From Candidatus Zipacnadia bacterium (GTDB lineage: Bacteria; Armatimonadota; Zipacnadia; Zipacnadales; UBA5352), in the NCBI GenBank assembly GCA_029821735.1, contig JALGSU010000007.1:42715-106714 (forward strand): a DNA stretch of 64,000 nt, read 5' to 3'. A program made the position numbers and the translations under genes. Each line of letters starts with the position of its first letter. The first letter of the stretch is position 1. The notes beneath the pieces are model-generated. The model was not told where the DNA came from, did not search any database, and saw only the letters and a program-made list of their open reading frames with translations. Shown here piece by piece: positions 45,593-53,602 of the stretch.

Positions 45593-46827
45593 GGGGACAC
45601 CCCCAGGTCATCAACGTAATAGACGGAATGCACGGGCTGGCCCGCCGCATGGCCAATCTGAAGGACAACGCTGACAGTCGGGCCATCGATGCGCTTGTTC
45701 TCATCGCCGCCAGCTATATCGGACGGGTGAGTGAAATCCCCCACAAGCTCGCCCCATCCGACCCAGTCGATGGTCCCAGCGGCATAGTAGTGGTGCTCAA
45801 GGCTGCTGTCACGCACGCGCAGCATGAGCTTCCGCCCCGAGCCGTCGCCATAGAGCCACAAGCAGACCTTCTCCACCTTCTCGATCGGCAACGGCACGGT
45901 GAAGAGCTTGAGCTCCTGCCGCGCCACATTCTCGGGCAGGTCCATCTCGACGCGCAGCGACTGCGCGCCTGAGTGCGGGTTCTCGCCGGACACCGCGACG
46001 TCCCAGGTGGGCTGCGGCTGGCCGTCCGCGACCTTCTGCGACCATTGTATGGTCTGCACGGGGCTGTCGCCCTCAAAGTCCAGCACTGGAGTCCAGGAGG
46101 TGGCGAAAGGCGCGCTCAGTCGCTCGGCCCAGTCAGGATTGGTGAACAGCAAGCCCGACAGGCTTGGGCTGAGCCACAGGGCGCAATCGTCGACATCCCA
46201 GTCTTCGCGTTCAGGTTTGAGCAGGCCCAGCGACCAGGTCCGACCGTCCATGCCCTCGGGAACGGTGAAACTGACGGCGGCGGGCTCGTTGAAGTCGTCC
46301 TCGACCTCCACGGCTACGTTGCCGTCGGGATCGTGGACCACCACGCGCCCGGCTTCGCCAACCGAGAAAGCGTGCAGGTAGACGCTACCGCCAGTGTGTC
46401 CGCGAGGCACGAAGAAGTAGAGGCGCTCGAAGCCGCCGACGCAGTTCATGGGAGCGTGTTCGGTGGCGACGATGCCGTAGGGGCGGTCTGATTCGGCGAG
46501 GGCGTAGTTGGCTCCCGGGCGCACCTCGACGAGCCCGAAGTCACCGGCGCTGGCTGGCACCGCGACGTCCATCTCACCGGCGAGCTGGCCGTCGACATCC
46601 TCAATCTGGCGACCATCCGCGCCAATTACGCGGTACGAGGGCTGATCGCCGTACGTGAAATCACCATGCACGGTGCCATATGAACGGGATTGCATGGTCA
46701 ACGAGGCGGGGCCAGCGGTGGTATCAACCAGCAGGTAGGTGGTGTAGCGCAGAACGGGGGTGACCGCTACGGCAGGCATGGCCGCCAAGAGCATCGTAAA
46801 AACAACGATAGACCGGACGCGATCCAT
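45589..46827 (-). CDS. Secreted beta-sandwich protein with added C-terminal carbohydrate-binding-like domain
   Basis: A 412-residue exported protein. Residues 22-240 are a paralogue of the protein at 36563-37315 (YTTYLLVDTTAGPASLTMQS, then LFTNPDWAERL). Residues 245-412 form an extra jelly-roll domain (PVLDFEGDSPVQTIQW, SLRVEMDLPENVARQELKL, VHSVYYVDDLGVSP), of the type that binds sugars. AAGGAGG lies before the ATG at 46827. It is the first gene of a two-gene operon with the frameshifted glycosidase-like gene, driven by the extended -10 promoter at 46872. Confidence 0.83.
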   Translation of the reverse strand: MDRVRSIVVFTMLLAAMPAVAVTPVLRYTTYLLVDTTAGPASLTMQSRSYGTVHGDFTYGDQPSYRVIGADGRQIEDVDGQLAGEMDVAVPASAGDFGLVEVRPGANYALAESDRPYGIVATEHAPMNCVGGFERLYFFVPRGHTGGSVYLHAFSVGEAGRVVVHDPDGNVAVEVEDDFNEPAAVSFTVPEGMDGRTWSLGLLKPEREDWDVDDCALWLSPSLSGLLFTNPDWAERLSAPFATSWTPVLDFEGDSPVQTIQWSQKVADGQPQPTWDVAVSGENPHSGAQSLRVEMDLPENVARQELKLFTVPLPIEKVEKVCLWLYGDGSGRKLMLRVRDSSLEHHYYAAGTIDWVGWGELVGDFTHPSDIAGGDENKRIDGPTVSVVLQIGHAAGQPVHSVYYVDDLGVSP

Positions 46828-46871
46828 GAGGACGCCTCCTTGAGGGCGAGTTCGTCCGAAGATTGGGGGCG

Positions 46872-46880
46872 ATTATACCA
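46872..46880 (-). promoter_or_regulatory. Extended -10 promoter of the beta-sandwich/glycosidase operon
   Basis: Read on the minus strand this is TGGTATAAT: a perfect -10 hexamer (46872-46877) preceded by the TG of an extended -10. No good -35 box lies 17 bp upstream, which extended -10 promoters tolerate. Transcription would start near 46865, giving a leader of about 38 nt. Confidence 0.72.
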
Positions 46881-46930
46881 CGACGTTGCGGCCCATACCA
46901 CCCGCTATGACGAGGCGGCGAGTCATAGAC

Positions 46931-46984
46931 GTAAATATTTATTTGTTGTGTGATCTTTACATCTTTAGCCGCAATCACTATACT
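46931..46984 (+). promoter_or_regulatory. Sigma-70 promoter with upstream A/T element, histidine kinase gene
   Basis: TTTACA (46956-46961) and TATACT (46979-46984) are spaced by 17 bp, each one base from consensus. The bases at 46931-46945 are almost pure A/T in otherwise GC-rich DNA and lie about 46-60 bp before the likely start point (about 46991), where an UP element would bind the RNA polymerase alpha subunit. Confidence 0.85.
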
Positions 46985-47129
46985 TCCTGAAGTGGGTCTG
47001 CGTATCTGCAGGCCAATACAGGAATGCCCGGTCAGTAAGCATGTACCCGGGCGACTTCATCGGACCAGAGATCGCGGTACGGAGGGGCCATGCGCAAGCG
47101 CGCATCCCCTTCACAAGGATGTGGGGACT
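46985..47129 (+). other. Leader of about 140 nt before the kinase gene, with a possible small upstream ORF
   Basis: Between the promoter and the likely kinase start there is a long leader. GGAGGGG at 47081-47087 precedes an ATG at 47090 that opens a 28-codon frame ending at 47176. This frame is rich in Arg and Gly and contains CGDCG, and it overlaps the kinase start in another frame. It could be a regulatory leader peptide or just chance. This leader makes up part of the 302-bp stretch between 46827 and 47130, otherwise filled by the two promoters. Confidence 0.35.
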
Positions 47130-48797
47130 GTGGCGCCGCACGTGGACGCGAGGGACGAGCAAGACGACGTTGTTGACATACCGCAGTCGGGAGGATGCGA
47201 GGGATTCTTCGAACTCTCGATTCTGCGGGCCCAGGGCAATGTGCGTATCGCACTTCTGATTCTCCTGCTTGTCGTAGCTCTCTCTTCCCCAGCGTATCTC
47301 GCCAGCAAGTTGACTCTCTACACCGCTCTCATCGTCGGCGTGTTCTTGACTCTCTGGACCCGGTACGCTGCTCGCTGGGGTGAACTGCGGGCACGCGGGC
47401 ATCTGCGCACGGCAGCGGGGGTAGTGCTTCTGGGCGAGTACGCCTGGCTGGCGCTCTTCGTGCACGGCACCGGCGGGCTGGTCAGCCCGTTCGCGTCACT
47501 CCTGCTGCTACCGGTGCTCTTTGCATCGGCGTTCTTCTGTCTGCTGAACGTGGCAGTCGCGCTTTCCACAGGGCTGATAGTGGTTACGTTTGGATTGTTC
47601 GCCCTCAGCCCGGGTACCCGGAGCGCCCCTGGCGTCGTCTGGCACCTGACCGGAATGCTGATCGCAGTGATTGCAGTTGCGTGGGGCGCTTACGGTCTGT
47701 GCGTGGTACTTGAGCGTGAGCGGCGGACCAACGAGATGGTCGTGCGCCATCTGTCCGAGGGCGTACTGCTGATCGACGGTCTGGGCTGGATACGCCTCTA
47801 CAACAGGCAGATGGCGCGGTTCTTCGGCATTCCCCCGGAAACCCTTCTGACCCTCAACACCCGACACATCCACAAGGAGCCGGATCTGGTTGAGCTGGGT
47901 GAGATTCTGCATGACGTTCTCAACCCGGAAAGCTACGACCCGCGAAACGTCCGTGACGTCACGATCCACAGGCCGGACCCAGTTGAGCTTCGGGTCATAA
48001 CTATGCGCCTGAGCGGTACCAGTGACCAATCGATGGGTTGGCTGGTGGTCTGCCAGGACGTTACCGAACTCAAAGCGATGGTGCGTATGCGGGAGGACGG
48101 AGTGCGCTTCCTGTCGCACGAGATCCGCTCTCCACTCACTACCTTCAAGATGGTCTCATCGGTCTTCGCCGAGTTGGCTGAACAGCTCAGTGACTCCTCT
48201 AGCGCGCATCTGATAGAAGTGGTCGACAACGAGGCCGACCGCATGCTCAGACTCGTCGGGCAATTCTTGGATGTTGCGGCGCTCGACCAGGGCACCTACA
48301 AGCTTGATACGGGTGATGTGAATGTCCGCGAACTGATCGAGACAGCGGCAAGCACGCTGCGCATCAGGGCTGAGGCCAAGCAGGTCGAAGTCACTGACGA
48401 GTGCGATGCGAACGTCGCGGTTATCCAAGGCGATTCAGGCGCGCTGGAGACGTGCCTGCACAACCTGTGCGACAACGCGCTCAAGTACACCGACAAGGGC
48501 GGTAAGATATCGCTGTCTGCCCACATGAACGGCGATCACGTGCAGATCGCGGTCGCTGACAACGGCCATGGCATCCCGGAGCAGATGCACGAGGAGATCT
48601 TCGGTGAATTCATCCAAGCCCACCAAGATGGCGGGAACGGGTCGACGGTCAGCCGTGGTGTCGGACTGGGCCTGTATCTGGTCCGCAGTCTCGTGGAGTT
48701 GCAGGGCGGCAGCATCGAGCTTGAGAGCGAGGATGGGATGGGCTCGGTGTTCACCATCAGCTTGCCGGTGGCGGGACATGTAAGGCGGCCAGTCTGA
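47130..48797 (+). CDS. Membrane-bound sensor histidine kinase with PAS domain
   Basis: About 555 residues. Several membrane helices fill residues 38-205, with little outside loop, so the signal is probably sensed in the membrane. A PAS domain follows (about 215-315: EGVLLIDGLGWIRLYNRQM). The phospho-acceptor is His330 in RFLSHEIRSPLTTFKM. The ATPase domain shows the N box LCDNALKY, the G1 box ADNGHGIP and the G2 box GVGLGLYLV. All catalytic residues are present. No response regulator lies nearby, so it is an orphan. The GTG at 47130 is chosen because the promoter at 46956-46984 rules out the longest frame (which begins at 46950) and AAGGA lies ten bases before it; the true start is uncertain. 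Confidence 0.88.
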   Translation: MAPHVDARDEQDDVVDIPQSGGCEGFFELSILRAQGNVRIALLILLLVVALSSPAYLASKLTLYTALIVGVFLTLWTRYAARWGELRARGHLRTAAGVVLLGEYAWLALFVHGTGGLVSPFASLLLLPVLFASAFFCLLNVAVALSTGLIVVTFGLFALSPGTRSAPGVVWHLTGMLIAVIAVAWGAYGLCVVLERERRTNEMVVRHLSEGVLLIDGLGWIRLYNRQMARFFGIPPETLLTLNTRHIHKEPDLVELGEILHDVLNPESYDPRNVRDVTIHRPDPVELRVITMRLSGTSDQSMGWLVVCQDVTELKAMVRMREDGVRFLSHEIRSPLTTFKMVSSVFAELAEQLSDSSSAHLIEVVDNEADRMLRLVGQFLDVAALDQGTYKLDTGDVNVRELIETAASTLRIRAEAKQVEVTDECDANVAVIQGDSGALETCLHNLCDNALKYTDKGGKISLSAHMNGDHVQIAVADNGHGIPEQMHEEIFGEFIQAHQDGGNGSTVSRGVGLGLYLVRSLVELQGGSIELESEDGMGSVFTISLPVAGHVRRPV

Positions 48798-48850
48798 TCT
48801 GACGTCGGCAGGTGAGAGTGACCGTGCCAGCGAACTTAATGCCCGAACCC

Positions 48851-48877
48851 CGACCCGCCTGCACCACCGGCGGGTCG
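48851..48877 (+). terminator. Terminator of the histidine kinase gene
   Basis: Nine perfect pairs (48851-48859 with 48869-48877) with a nine-base loop, followed by TCGGTTTAAC. It lies 53 bp past the kinase stop and before the next gene on the same strand. Confidence 0.75.
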
Positions 48878-48923
48878 TCGGTTTAACCGTTCGCATCTGG
48901 CGTGCATGAAGGGGATACCACAG

Positions 48924-50075
48924 ATGGACAAGATTCGCATTGGCGTCATCGGCATCGGCGGTCGCGGCACCATCGCAAACCAATGGAAGCGTGACGACGG
49001 ACGTTCGGCCGTAGTAGCTGGCGCGGACGTGACCGACGTGTACGTTGATGGGTTCAAGGAGCTGCACGGCGAGGACGTGTTCTTCACGCATGACTACCGA
49101 GAGCTGCTGGAGCGCGACGATATTGACGCCATCGCAGTGACGTCACCGGACTTCTGCCATGAGGAGCACGCGGTGGCGGCTCTCGAGGCGGGCAAACACG
49201 TCTTCTGCGAAAAGCCACTGGCCATCACCATCGAGGGCTGCGACCACATACTGAAGGCGTGGAAGGACGCCGGCACGCGGCTGATGGTCGGATTCAACAT
49301 GCGCCACATGCCCATATTCAGGGTGATGAAGCGCACGGCCGACGAGGGCGTGATCGGGGACATCAAGGCGGTCTGGGTGCGGCACTTCGTGGGCGAGGGC
49401 GGCAACTTCTACTTCCACGACTGGCACGCGACACGTGAGAACGCCACCTCGTTGCTCCTGCAGAAGGGCTCGCACGATATCGACATGATTCACTGGATAT
49501 GCGGGCAGTACACCGAGCGCGTAGTGGGCATGGGGAGCCTCGACTTCTTCGGCGGCGACAAGCCCAATGACCTGACATGCAGCACCTGCGACGAGACTGA
49601 CACCTGCCCGGACGTCTACAAGGTGGAGAAGCGCCAGCAGTGCGCTTTCAGGCAGGAAGTCGACGTTGAGGACCATGACATGATCATGATGCGACTCGGG
49701 GGCGGCATCAAGGCTACGTACCTGCAGTGCCAGTACACCCCCGACTATCGCCGCAACTACGTCTTCATCGGCACCAAAGGCCGTATGGAATGTGACACGA
49801 AGACGGGCAAAGTCGAGGTCCTTACGCGCCGAGGCAATGATCCGCACTTCTTCACAGATCGCACCTACCATCTCAAGCCCGTCGAGGGCACTCACGGCGG
49901 CGCGGACCCGGTCATCACCACCGACTTCCTGGACATGATCCAGAAGGGCAAGGAACCCGTCGCCACACCGCTCGCGGGCCGCATGAGCGTCGCAGTTGGC
50001 GTCAAGGGCGCCGAGTCAGTCCGGAACGGCAATGTGCCGATGGACATCCCCGAGCCACCGGAATATGCGCTGTAG
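48924..50075 (+). CDS. Gfo/Idh/MocA-family oxidoreductase (canonical Glu-Lys-Pro)
   Basis: A 383-residue NAD(P)-dependent oxidoreductase. The Rossmann motif is IGVIGIGGRG, and HVFCEKPLAI carries the usual catalytic Lys. QKGSHDIDMIHWICG holds the conserved Asp/His of the substrate site. A Cys-rich insert, LTCSTCDETDTCPD (about 220-235), is a less common feature seen in some sugar dehydrogenases of this family and might bind metal. It is not closely related to copies A and B at 24-27 kb. AAGGGG lies nine bases before the ATG at 48924. Only 16 bp separate it from the HAD gene, so the two form an operon. Confidence 0.92.
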   Translation: MDKIRIGVIGIGGRGTIANQWKRDDGRSAVVAGADVTDVYVDGFKELHGEDVFFTHDYRELLERDDIDAIAVTSPDFCHEEHAVAALEAGKHVFCEKPLAITIEGCDHILKAWKDAGTRLMVGFNMRHMPIFRVMKRTADEGVIGDIKAVWVRHFVGEGGNFYFHDWHATRENATSLLLQKGSHDIDMIHWICGQYTERVVGMGSLDFFGGDKPNDLTCSTCDETDTCPDVYKVEKRQQCAFRQEVDVEDHDMIMMRLGGGIKATYLQCQYTPDYRRNYVFIGTKGRMECDTKTGKVEVLTRRGNDPHFFTDRTYHLKPVEGTHGGADPVITTDFLDMIQKGKEPVATPLAGRMSVAVGVKGAESVRNGNVPMDIPEPPEYAL

Positions 50076-50091
50076 GGACGAGGAGCGTATC

Positions 50092-50754
50092 ATGGGTTGG
50101 GCAATGATCTTTGATGTCGACGGTGTGGTTGCGGATACTGAAACACTCAACGCTCGGGCCAGCGTGATGATGATGCAGGAGCTTTACAGCACGCAGGTCC
50201 AGGCAGAGGACTACCGTGAGTTCGTGGGCACCGGCGACGAGCGGTACGTGGAGGGTGTGGCGGAGAAGTATGGGGTGGCGATGGACGTTGAGGCGGCGGT
50301 GCAGCGGCGCAAGGAGAACTTCTTCACACTCCTCGCCGACGAGTCGCTGCCCGCGATGCCAGGGGTGATGGACCTGGTACTGGCAGCCTGCGAGGATGAT
50401 GAGACGAAGGTCGCGATCGCGACCTCTGGGAACCGGGACAAGCAGATTCCGGTGATTCTGGGTACCGGTCTGCGGTTGGAGTGGTTCGACGTGGTCGTCA
50501 CCGGCGATGATGTCAGCCGGAAGAAGCCGGATCCGCAGATATACCGAATCGCCGCTGACCGGCTGGGAGTGCCGCCATGCCGCTGCGTGGTATTCGAAGA
50601 CGCGCCAGCGGGAGTGGCTGCGGCCAAAGCGCTGGGGATGTGGTGCGTAGCGGTCACCAGTTCGGTTGATGCAGACCAGCTGGGAGGCGCTGACAAGATC
50701 GTGGACAGCCTGGCGGAGATCGACGCAGCTTCGGTGGGAGTGGCAGGAAAATAG
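50092..50754 (+). CDS. HAD-family phosphatase, beta-phosphoglucomutase-like
   Basis: A 220-residue HAD hydrolase. The nucleophile Asp8 lies in MIFDVDGVVADTE, the Ser/Thr motif is IATSGN, the Lys motif is VSRKKPDPQIY, and the final acidic motif is CVVFEDAPAGVAAA. The helical cap between residues 18 and 85 is of the C1 type, as in beta-phosphoglucomutase and sugar-phosphate phosphatases. GAGGAG lies before the ATG at 50092. Coupled to a sugar-type dehydrogenase gene, it likely acts on a sugar phosphate. A clear terminator follows 40 bp after the stop. Confidence 0.92.
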   Translation: MGWAMIFDVDGVVADTETLNARASVMMMQELYSTQVQAEDYREFVGTGDERYVEGVAEKYGVAMDVEAAVQRRKENFFTLLADESLPAMPGVMDLVLAACEDDETKVAIATSGNRDKQIPVILGTGLRLEWFDVVVTGDDVSRKKPDPQIYRIAADRLGVPPCRCVVFEDAPAGVAAAKALGMWCVAVTSSVDADQLGGADKIVDSLAEIDAASVGVAGK

Positions 50755-50793
50755 GGTCGGACCCTCGGACTTCGTGCGTGAAGCCAATGCATC

Positions 50794-50820
50794 TGGGCCC
50801 CGCGACTACCGCGGGGCCCA
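50794..50820 (+). terminator. Terminator of the dehydrogenase/HAD operon
   Basis: Eleven perfect pairs (50794-50804 with 50810-50820) with the loop ACTAC, followed by TTCGTGT. It lies 40 bp after the HAD stop codon. Confidence 0.85.
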
Positions 50821-50921
50821 TTCGTGTACCGGGGAGGGACAGAGCCCACGCTGGGGGAACCGCGTGGGTGACACTACGGGCGCGATGTTTTGCGTATACA
50901 GCAGCGAGAGGACGTGACACC

Positions 50922-53270
50922 GTGAACGTATGCTGGATTGCGACGGCCTTGCTGGCGATGGGGGCCTGCGTGCAGGCGGTAGGCGAACCGGAGTTCGTGT
51001 CACTGGGCGAGCCGGTGCGCATTCGTGAGATGGGGCCTCAGTTCGTCACCAGCCATCCCGATGGCTACCACCAGATGTGGGGCAACTACCAGGGCGTCGA
51101 CGGTATCGCGCTGATCGGCATCCGCACGGATACGGGCGAGACCACACGCGTTTCGCTCGATCAGTTCGGCCGCGCGAAGCTGCAGATGGCGAAGGGGCCC
51201 GATGAGACGGTGTTCGCCTACGCGGGCAACCCGGGCCATTTCCTCAAGTATGATCCCGCCACGGCGGAACTGACTGACCTCGGGATACCGGTCAGCCCGG
51301 CAACCTACTGGATGAGCACCGGGACGTCCCCGGATGGACGCTGGTACGTTGGGCCCTACCCCACCGCCAGCCTCGCAAGCGTGGACCTGAGTACCGGCGA
51401 GATCACCAATCACGGGCGTCTTCCTGAGGATGAGAAGCAGAAGTACATCACGACGATCGCTATCAGTGACGACAACATCGCCTACGCGTCGGTCGGGCTG
51501 CACCACCAGGAGCTGTGGTCGTACAACCCGGCCACGGATGAGAAGCGGCAAATCCTGCCGGAAGAGCTTACTGCCGCGCAGGGCGCGCCCAAGGTCTGGA
51601 TTGGGTCGGACGGGCAGGTGTATGGGAGAGCCCAGGGGGTCACATTCCTGTGCAAGCCCGATGGTATCGAGCGGGACAAGAGTATGGGCGCGCGGGTGGA
51701 CCCGGAGCGACACGTCGCTGGCGACGTGCGAGTGGTCGGGGTCAACGGAGATGGGCGACTGAAGCTCGTCAATGCCGAGACTGAAGAGGAAAGCTGGGTC
51801 CAGACGGACTACCCCGGACGGCCGATCCAGATATACAGCATCGGCGATGAGCGAGACGGCAAGCTCTACGGCGGAACCCTCTTCCCCGGCATAGCGTTCT
51901 CAATCGACACGCAGTCTGGCGAGCTTGCTGATCTGGGGAGGCTCGCGCCGGGGGCCATCCAGATATACGATATCATCAGCCATGAGCTGGGGCTCTTCCT
52001 GGGCAGTTACATGGGCTGCAAGCTGGACTTCTACGATCCCGGCCAGCCGGCCGAACAGGGAGTGAACCCCAAACACATCACCGGGTCCATCAAGGGGCAT
52101 GAGCGCCCCAATCAGTGGGAGCTGGGCCCCGACGGAATGCTCTACTTCGGAACCACCCCCGCGAAGGGCCGGCTGGGCGGGGCGCTGGTGCGACTGAACC
52201 CGGAGACGCACGAGTATGACGTCTGGGACCAGATCGTGCCGAACCAGAGCCTGACATACCTGACGAGCCTCAATGAGGAGGGGCTGCTCTTTGGCTGCTG
52301 CACCGTGGGCGGCGGGTCAAGCGCCATCCCGACGGAGACCGAGGCCCAATGCTTCCTGTGGGACTGCGCGGCCGAGGAGGTCGTATGGACCGGCCAGCCA
52401 GTGCCGGCTACGAGAACCTACCTGCGGGCCGTGCGGGCGCCGGACGGTCTGGTGTACGGCCTCGCGGGGACCTCGCACTACTACGCATTTGACCCCGCCA
52501 CACGCGAGACGGTCTTCACGGCGGAACTGCCCGTCGAACGTATCCGTTTCCCGTATCTGAACGATGAGCCTGTCGGCGAGCGCGGGTTGATCGTGGGCCT
52601 CGGCGATGACGTGGTCTTCGCCATCGACCCGACTGACCAGAGCTTCCAGGTGCTGGCCCAGCATGCGTCCATCGCCAAGGCACACGGGTTCAAAGTCACG
52701 GCCGACGGGGTGCTCTACTACGGCTCCGGCGAGCAACTGTGGCGCGCAGGTGAAGAGCACCGGCGGTGGCGAGTGGAATACGTCGCCGGCAGCGACAGAC
52801 ATGGAAAGGACAATCAGATGATCATTGACCGGCCACAGAACGCGTGTCTCTACGCATCAACGCACCCGGGCTTCGCGGCGGCGCTGGAACTGGTCCGAGA
52901 CTTCGATTTCGCGAACGCCGAGAGCGGCCCCGCTGAGATCGATGGCGAGCGGCTGACAATAAACGTCATCCGTGGCGAGGGCAAGGCCATCGAGGACTGC
53001 AAACTCGAGGCGCACAAGAAGTATATCGACATCCAGTATCTGGTGTCGGGCGACGAGCAGTTCGGCTGGATGCTGACCGAGGATTGCACCGAGCCCATCG
53101 GCGAGTTCGATGACGCGAAAGACGTCATCAAGTACGATGACGCCCCTGAGGGTTGGTTCCCGCTGCTGCCGGGTACCTTCGCGATATTCTTCCCCGAGGA
53201 CGCCCATGCGCCGATGATGGGCGAGGGCCCGATCGAGAAGCTTGTGGTGAAGGTGCTCGTGGAATGGTAG
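50922..53270 (+). CDS. Secreted beta-propeller protein fused in frame to a YhcH/YjgK/YiaL domain
   Basis: The 782-residue frame has a signal peptide (MNVCWIATALLAMGACVQA). Blade-like repeats over about 20-625 follow (GSDGQVYGRAQG, GPDGMLYFGTTPA, APDGLVYGLAGTSHYYAFD, TADGVLYYGSGEQLWRAG), as in NHL or quinoprotein-like propellers. From Met633 the sequence is a complete YhcH/YiaL domain (DUF386), a cupin-like cytosolic fold: LEAHKKYIDIQYLVSG, LLPGTFAIFFPEDAHAPMMG, LVVKVLVEW. Its Met is at 52818 with GGAAAGGA seven bases upstream, so the YhcH part (150 residues, normal length) may also be made from its own start. A lost stop codon between two genes is the simplest explanation. Start GTG with GAGAGG ten bases upstream. 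Confidence 0.8.
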   Translation: MNVCWIATALLAMGACVQAVGEPEFVSLGEPVRIREMGPQFVTSHPDGYHQMWGNYQGVDGIALIGIRTDTGETTRVSLDQFGRAKLQMAKGPDETVFAYAGNPGHFLKYDPATAELTDLGIPVSPATYWMSTGTSPDGRWYVGPYPTASLASVDLSTGEITNHGRLPEDEKQKYITTIAISDDNIAYASVGLHHQELWSYNPATDEKRQILPEELTAAQGAPKVWIGSDGQVYGRAQGVTFLCKPDGIERDKSMGARVDPERHVAGDVRVVGVNGDGRLKLVNAETEEESWVQTDYPGRPIQIYSIGDERDGKLYGGTLFPGIAFSIDTQSGELADLGRLAPGAIQIYDIISHELGLFLGSYMGCKLDFYDPGQPAEQGVNPKHITGSIKGHERPNQWELGPDGMLYFGTTPAKGRLGGALVRLNPETHEYDVWDQIVPNQSLTYLTSLNEEGLLFGCCTVGGGSSAIPTETEAQCFLWDCAAEEVVWTGQPVPATRTYLRAVRAPDGLVYGLAGTSHYYAFDPATRETVFTAELPVERIRFPYLNDEPVGERGLIVGLGDDVVFAIDPTDQSFQVLAQHASIAKAHGFKVTADGVLYYGSGEQLWRAGEEHRRWRVEYVAGSDRHGKDNQMIIDRPQNACLYASTHPGFAAALELVRDFDFANAESGPAEIDGERLTINVIRGEGKAIEDCKLEAHKKYIDIQYLVSGDEQFGWMLTEDCTEPIGEFDDAKDVIKYDDAPEGWFPLLPGTFAIFFPEDAHAPMMGEGPIEKLVVKVLVEW

Positions 53271-53292
53271 CGCGTGCTCAGGCAGTATTGAG

Positions 53293-53326
53293 GCCCGCCT
53301 GCCGAGGAATCGGCGGGCGGGCTTTT
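53293..53326. terminator. Intrinsic terminator with T tract
   Basis: Thirteen pairs (53293-53305 with 53310-53322, one T-G wobble), a GGAA tetraloop and TTTT directly after. It is the most typical rho-independent terminator of the window, between the convergent genes ending at 53270 and 53333. Confidence 0.93.
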
Positions 53327-53332
53327 GCGTAT

Positions 53333-53575
53333 CTACTCAGAGGTCGTCTGCCACGCCGGTGCTTTCCCGAACGGGTGCCCGGAGTCTCTCTCGTCATCCG
53401 GACCTACTGCAGGAGGGAGGTAGTGGGGTTGCTCAACACGGGCGTCCGTGTGCGAGCCTTGGATCACGTTCCACCAACCTCTGCCTGCCGCACACCCCCA
53501 CGCCATCCACGCCAGCACGCCTAGCGCGACAAGCACGTGCCACCACCACAGCAAGCTTCGTCTGCGCTCCGCCAC
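53333..53575 (-). CDS. Small tryptophan-rich membrane protein (tentative)
   Basis: An 80-residue frame. The start MAERRRSLLWWWHVLVALGV is basic, then hydrophobic, giving one membrane helix (about 8-30). A second Trp pair (GRGWW) and a polar tail follow. GGAGG touches the GTG start, so a downstream TTG may be used instead. It lies 27 bp after the esterase gene on the same strand and just before the terminator, which fits a short last gene of that operon. No family was recognised, and it could be a chance frame. Confidence 0.4.
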   Translation of the reverse strand: MAERRRSLLWWWHVLVALGVLAWMAWGCAAGRGWWNVIQGSHTDARVEQPHYLPPAVGPDDERDSGHPFGKAPAWQTTSE

Positions 53576-53602
53576 CCTCCATCACCCTTCCGCGCGTCCT
53601 CT

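Noticed and set aside
47041..47259. A 72-codon plus-strand frame starting MYPGDFIGPEIAV
   Set aside because: No ribosome site precedes it, it overlaps the kinase gene in another frame, and its composition is Arg/Ser/Thr-rich like a shadow frame.
50868..50900. A possible promoter (GTGACA and TATACA) before the propeller gene
   Set aside because: The spacer is 21 bp, too long for sigma-70, and shifting either box loses the match.
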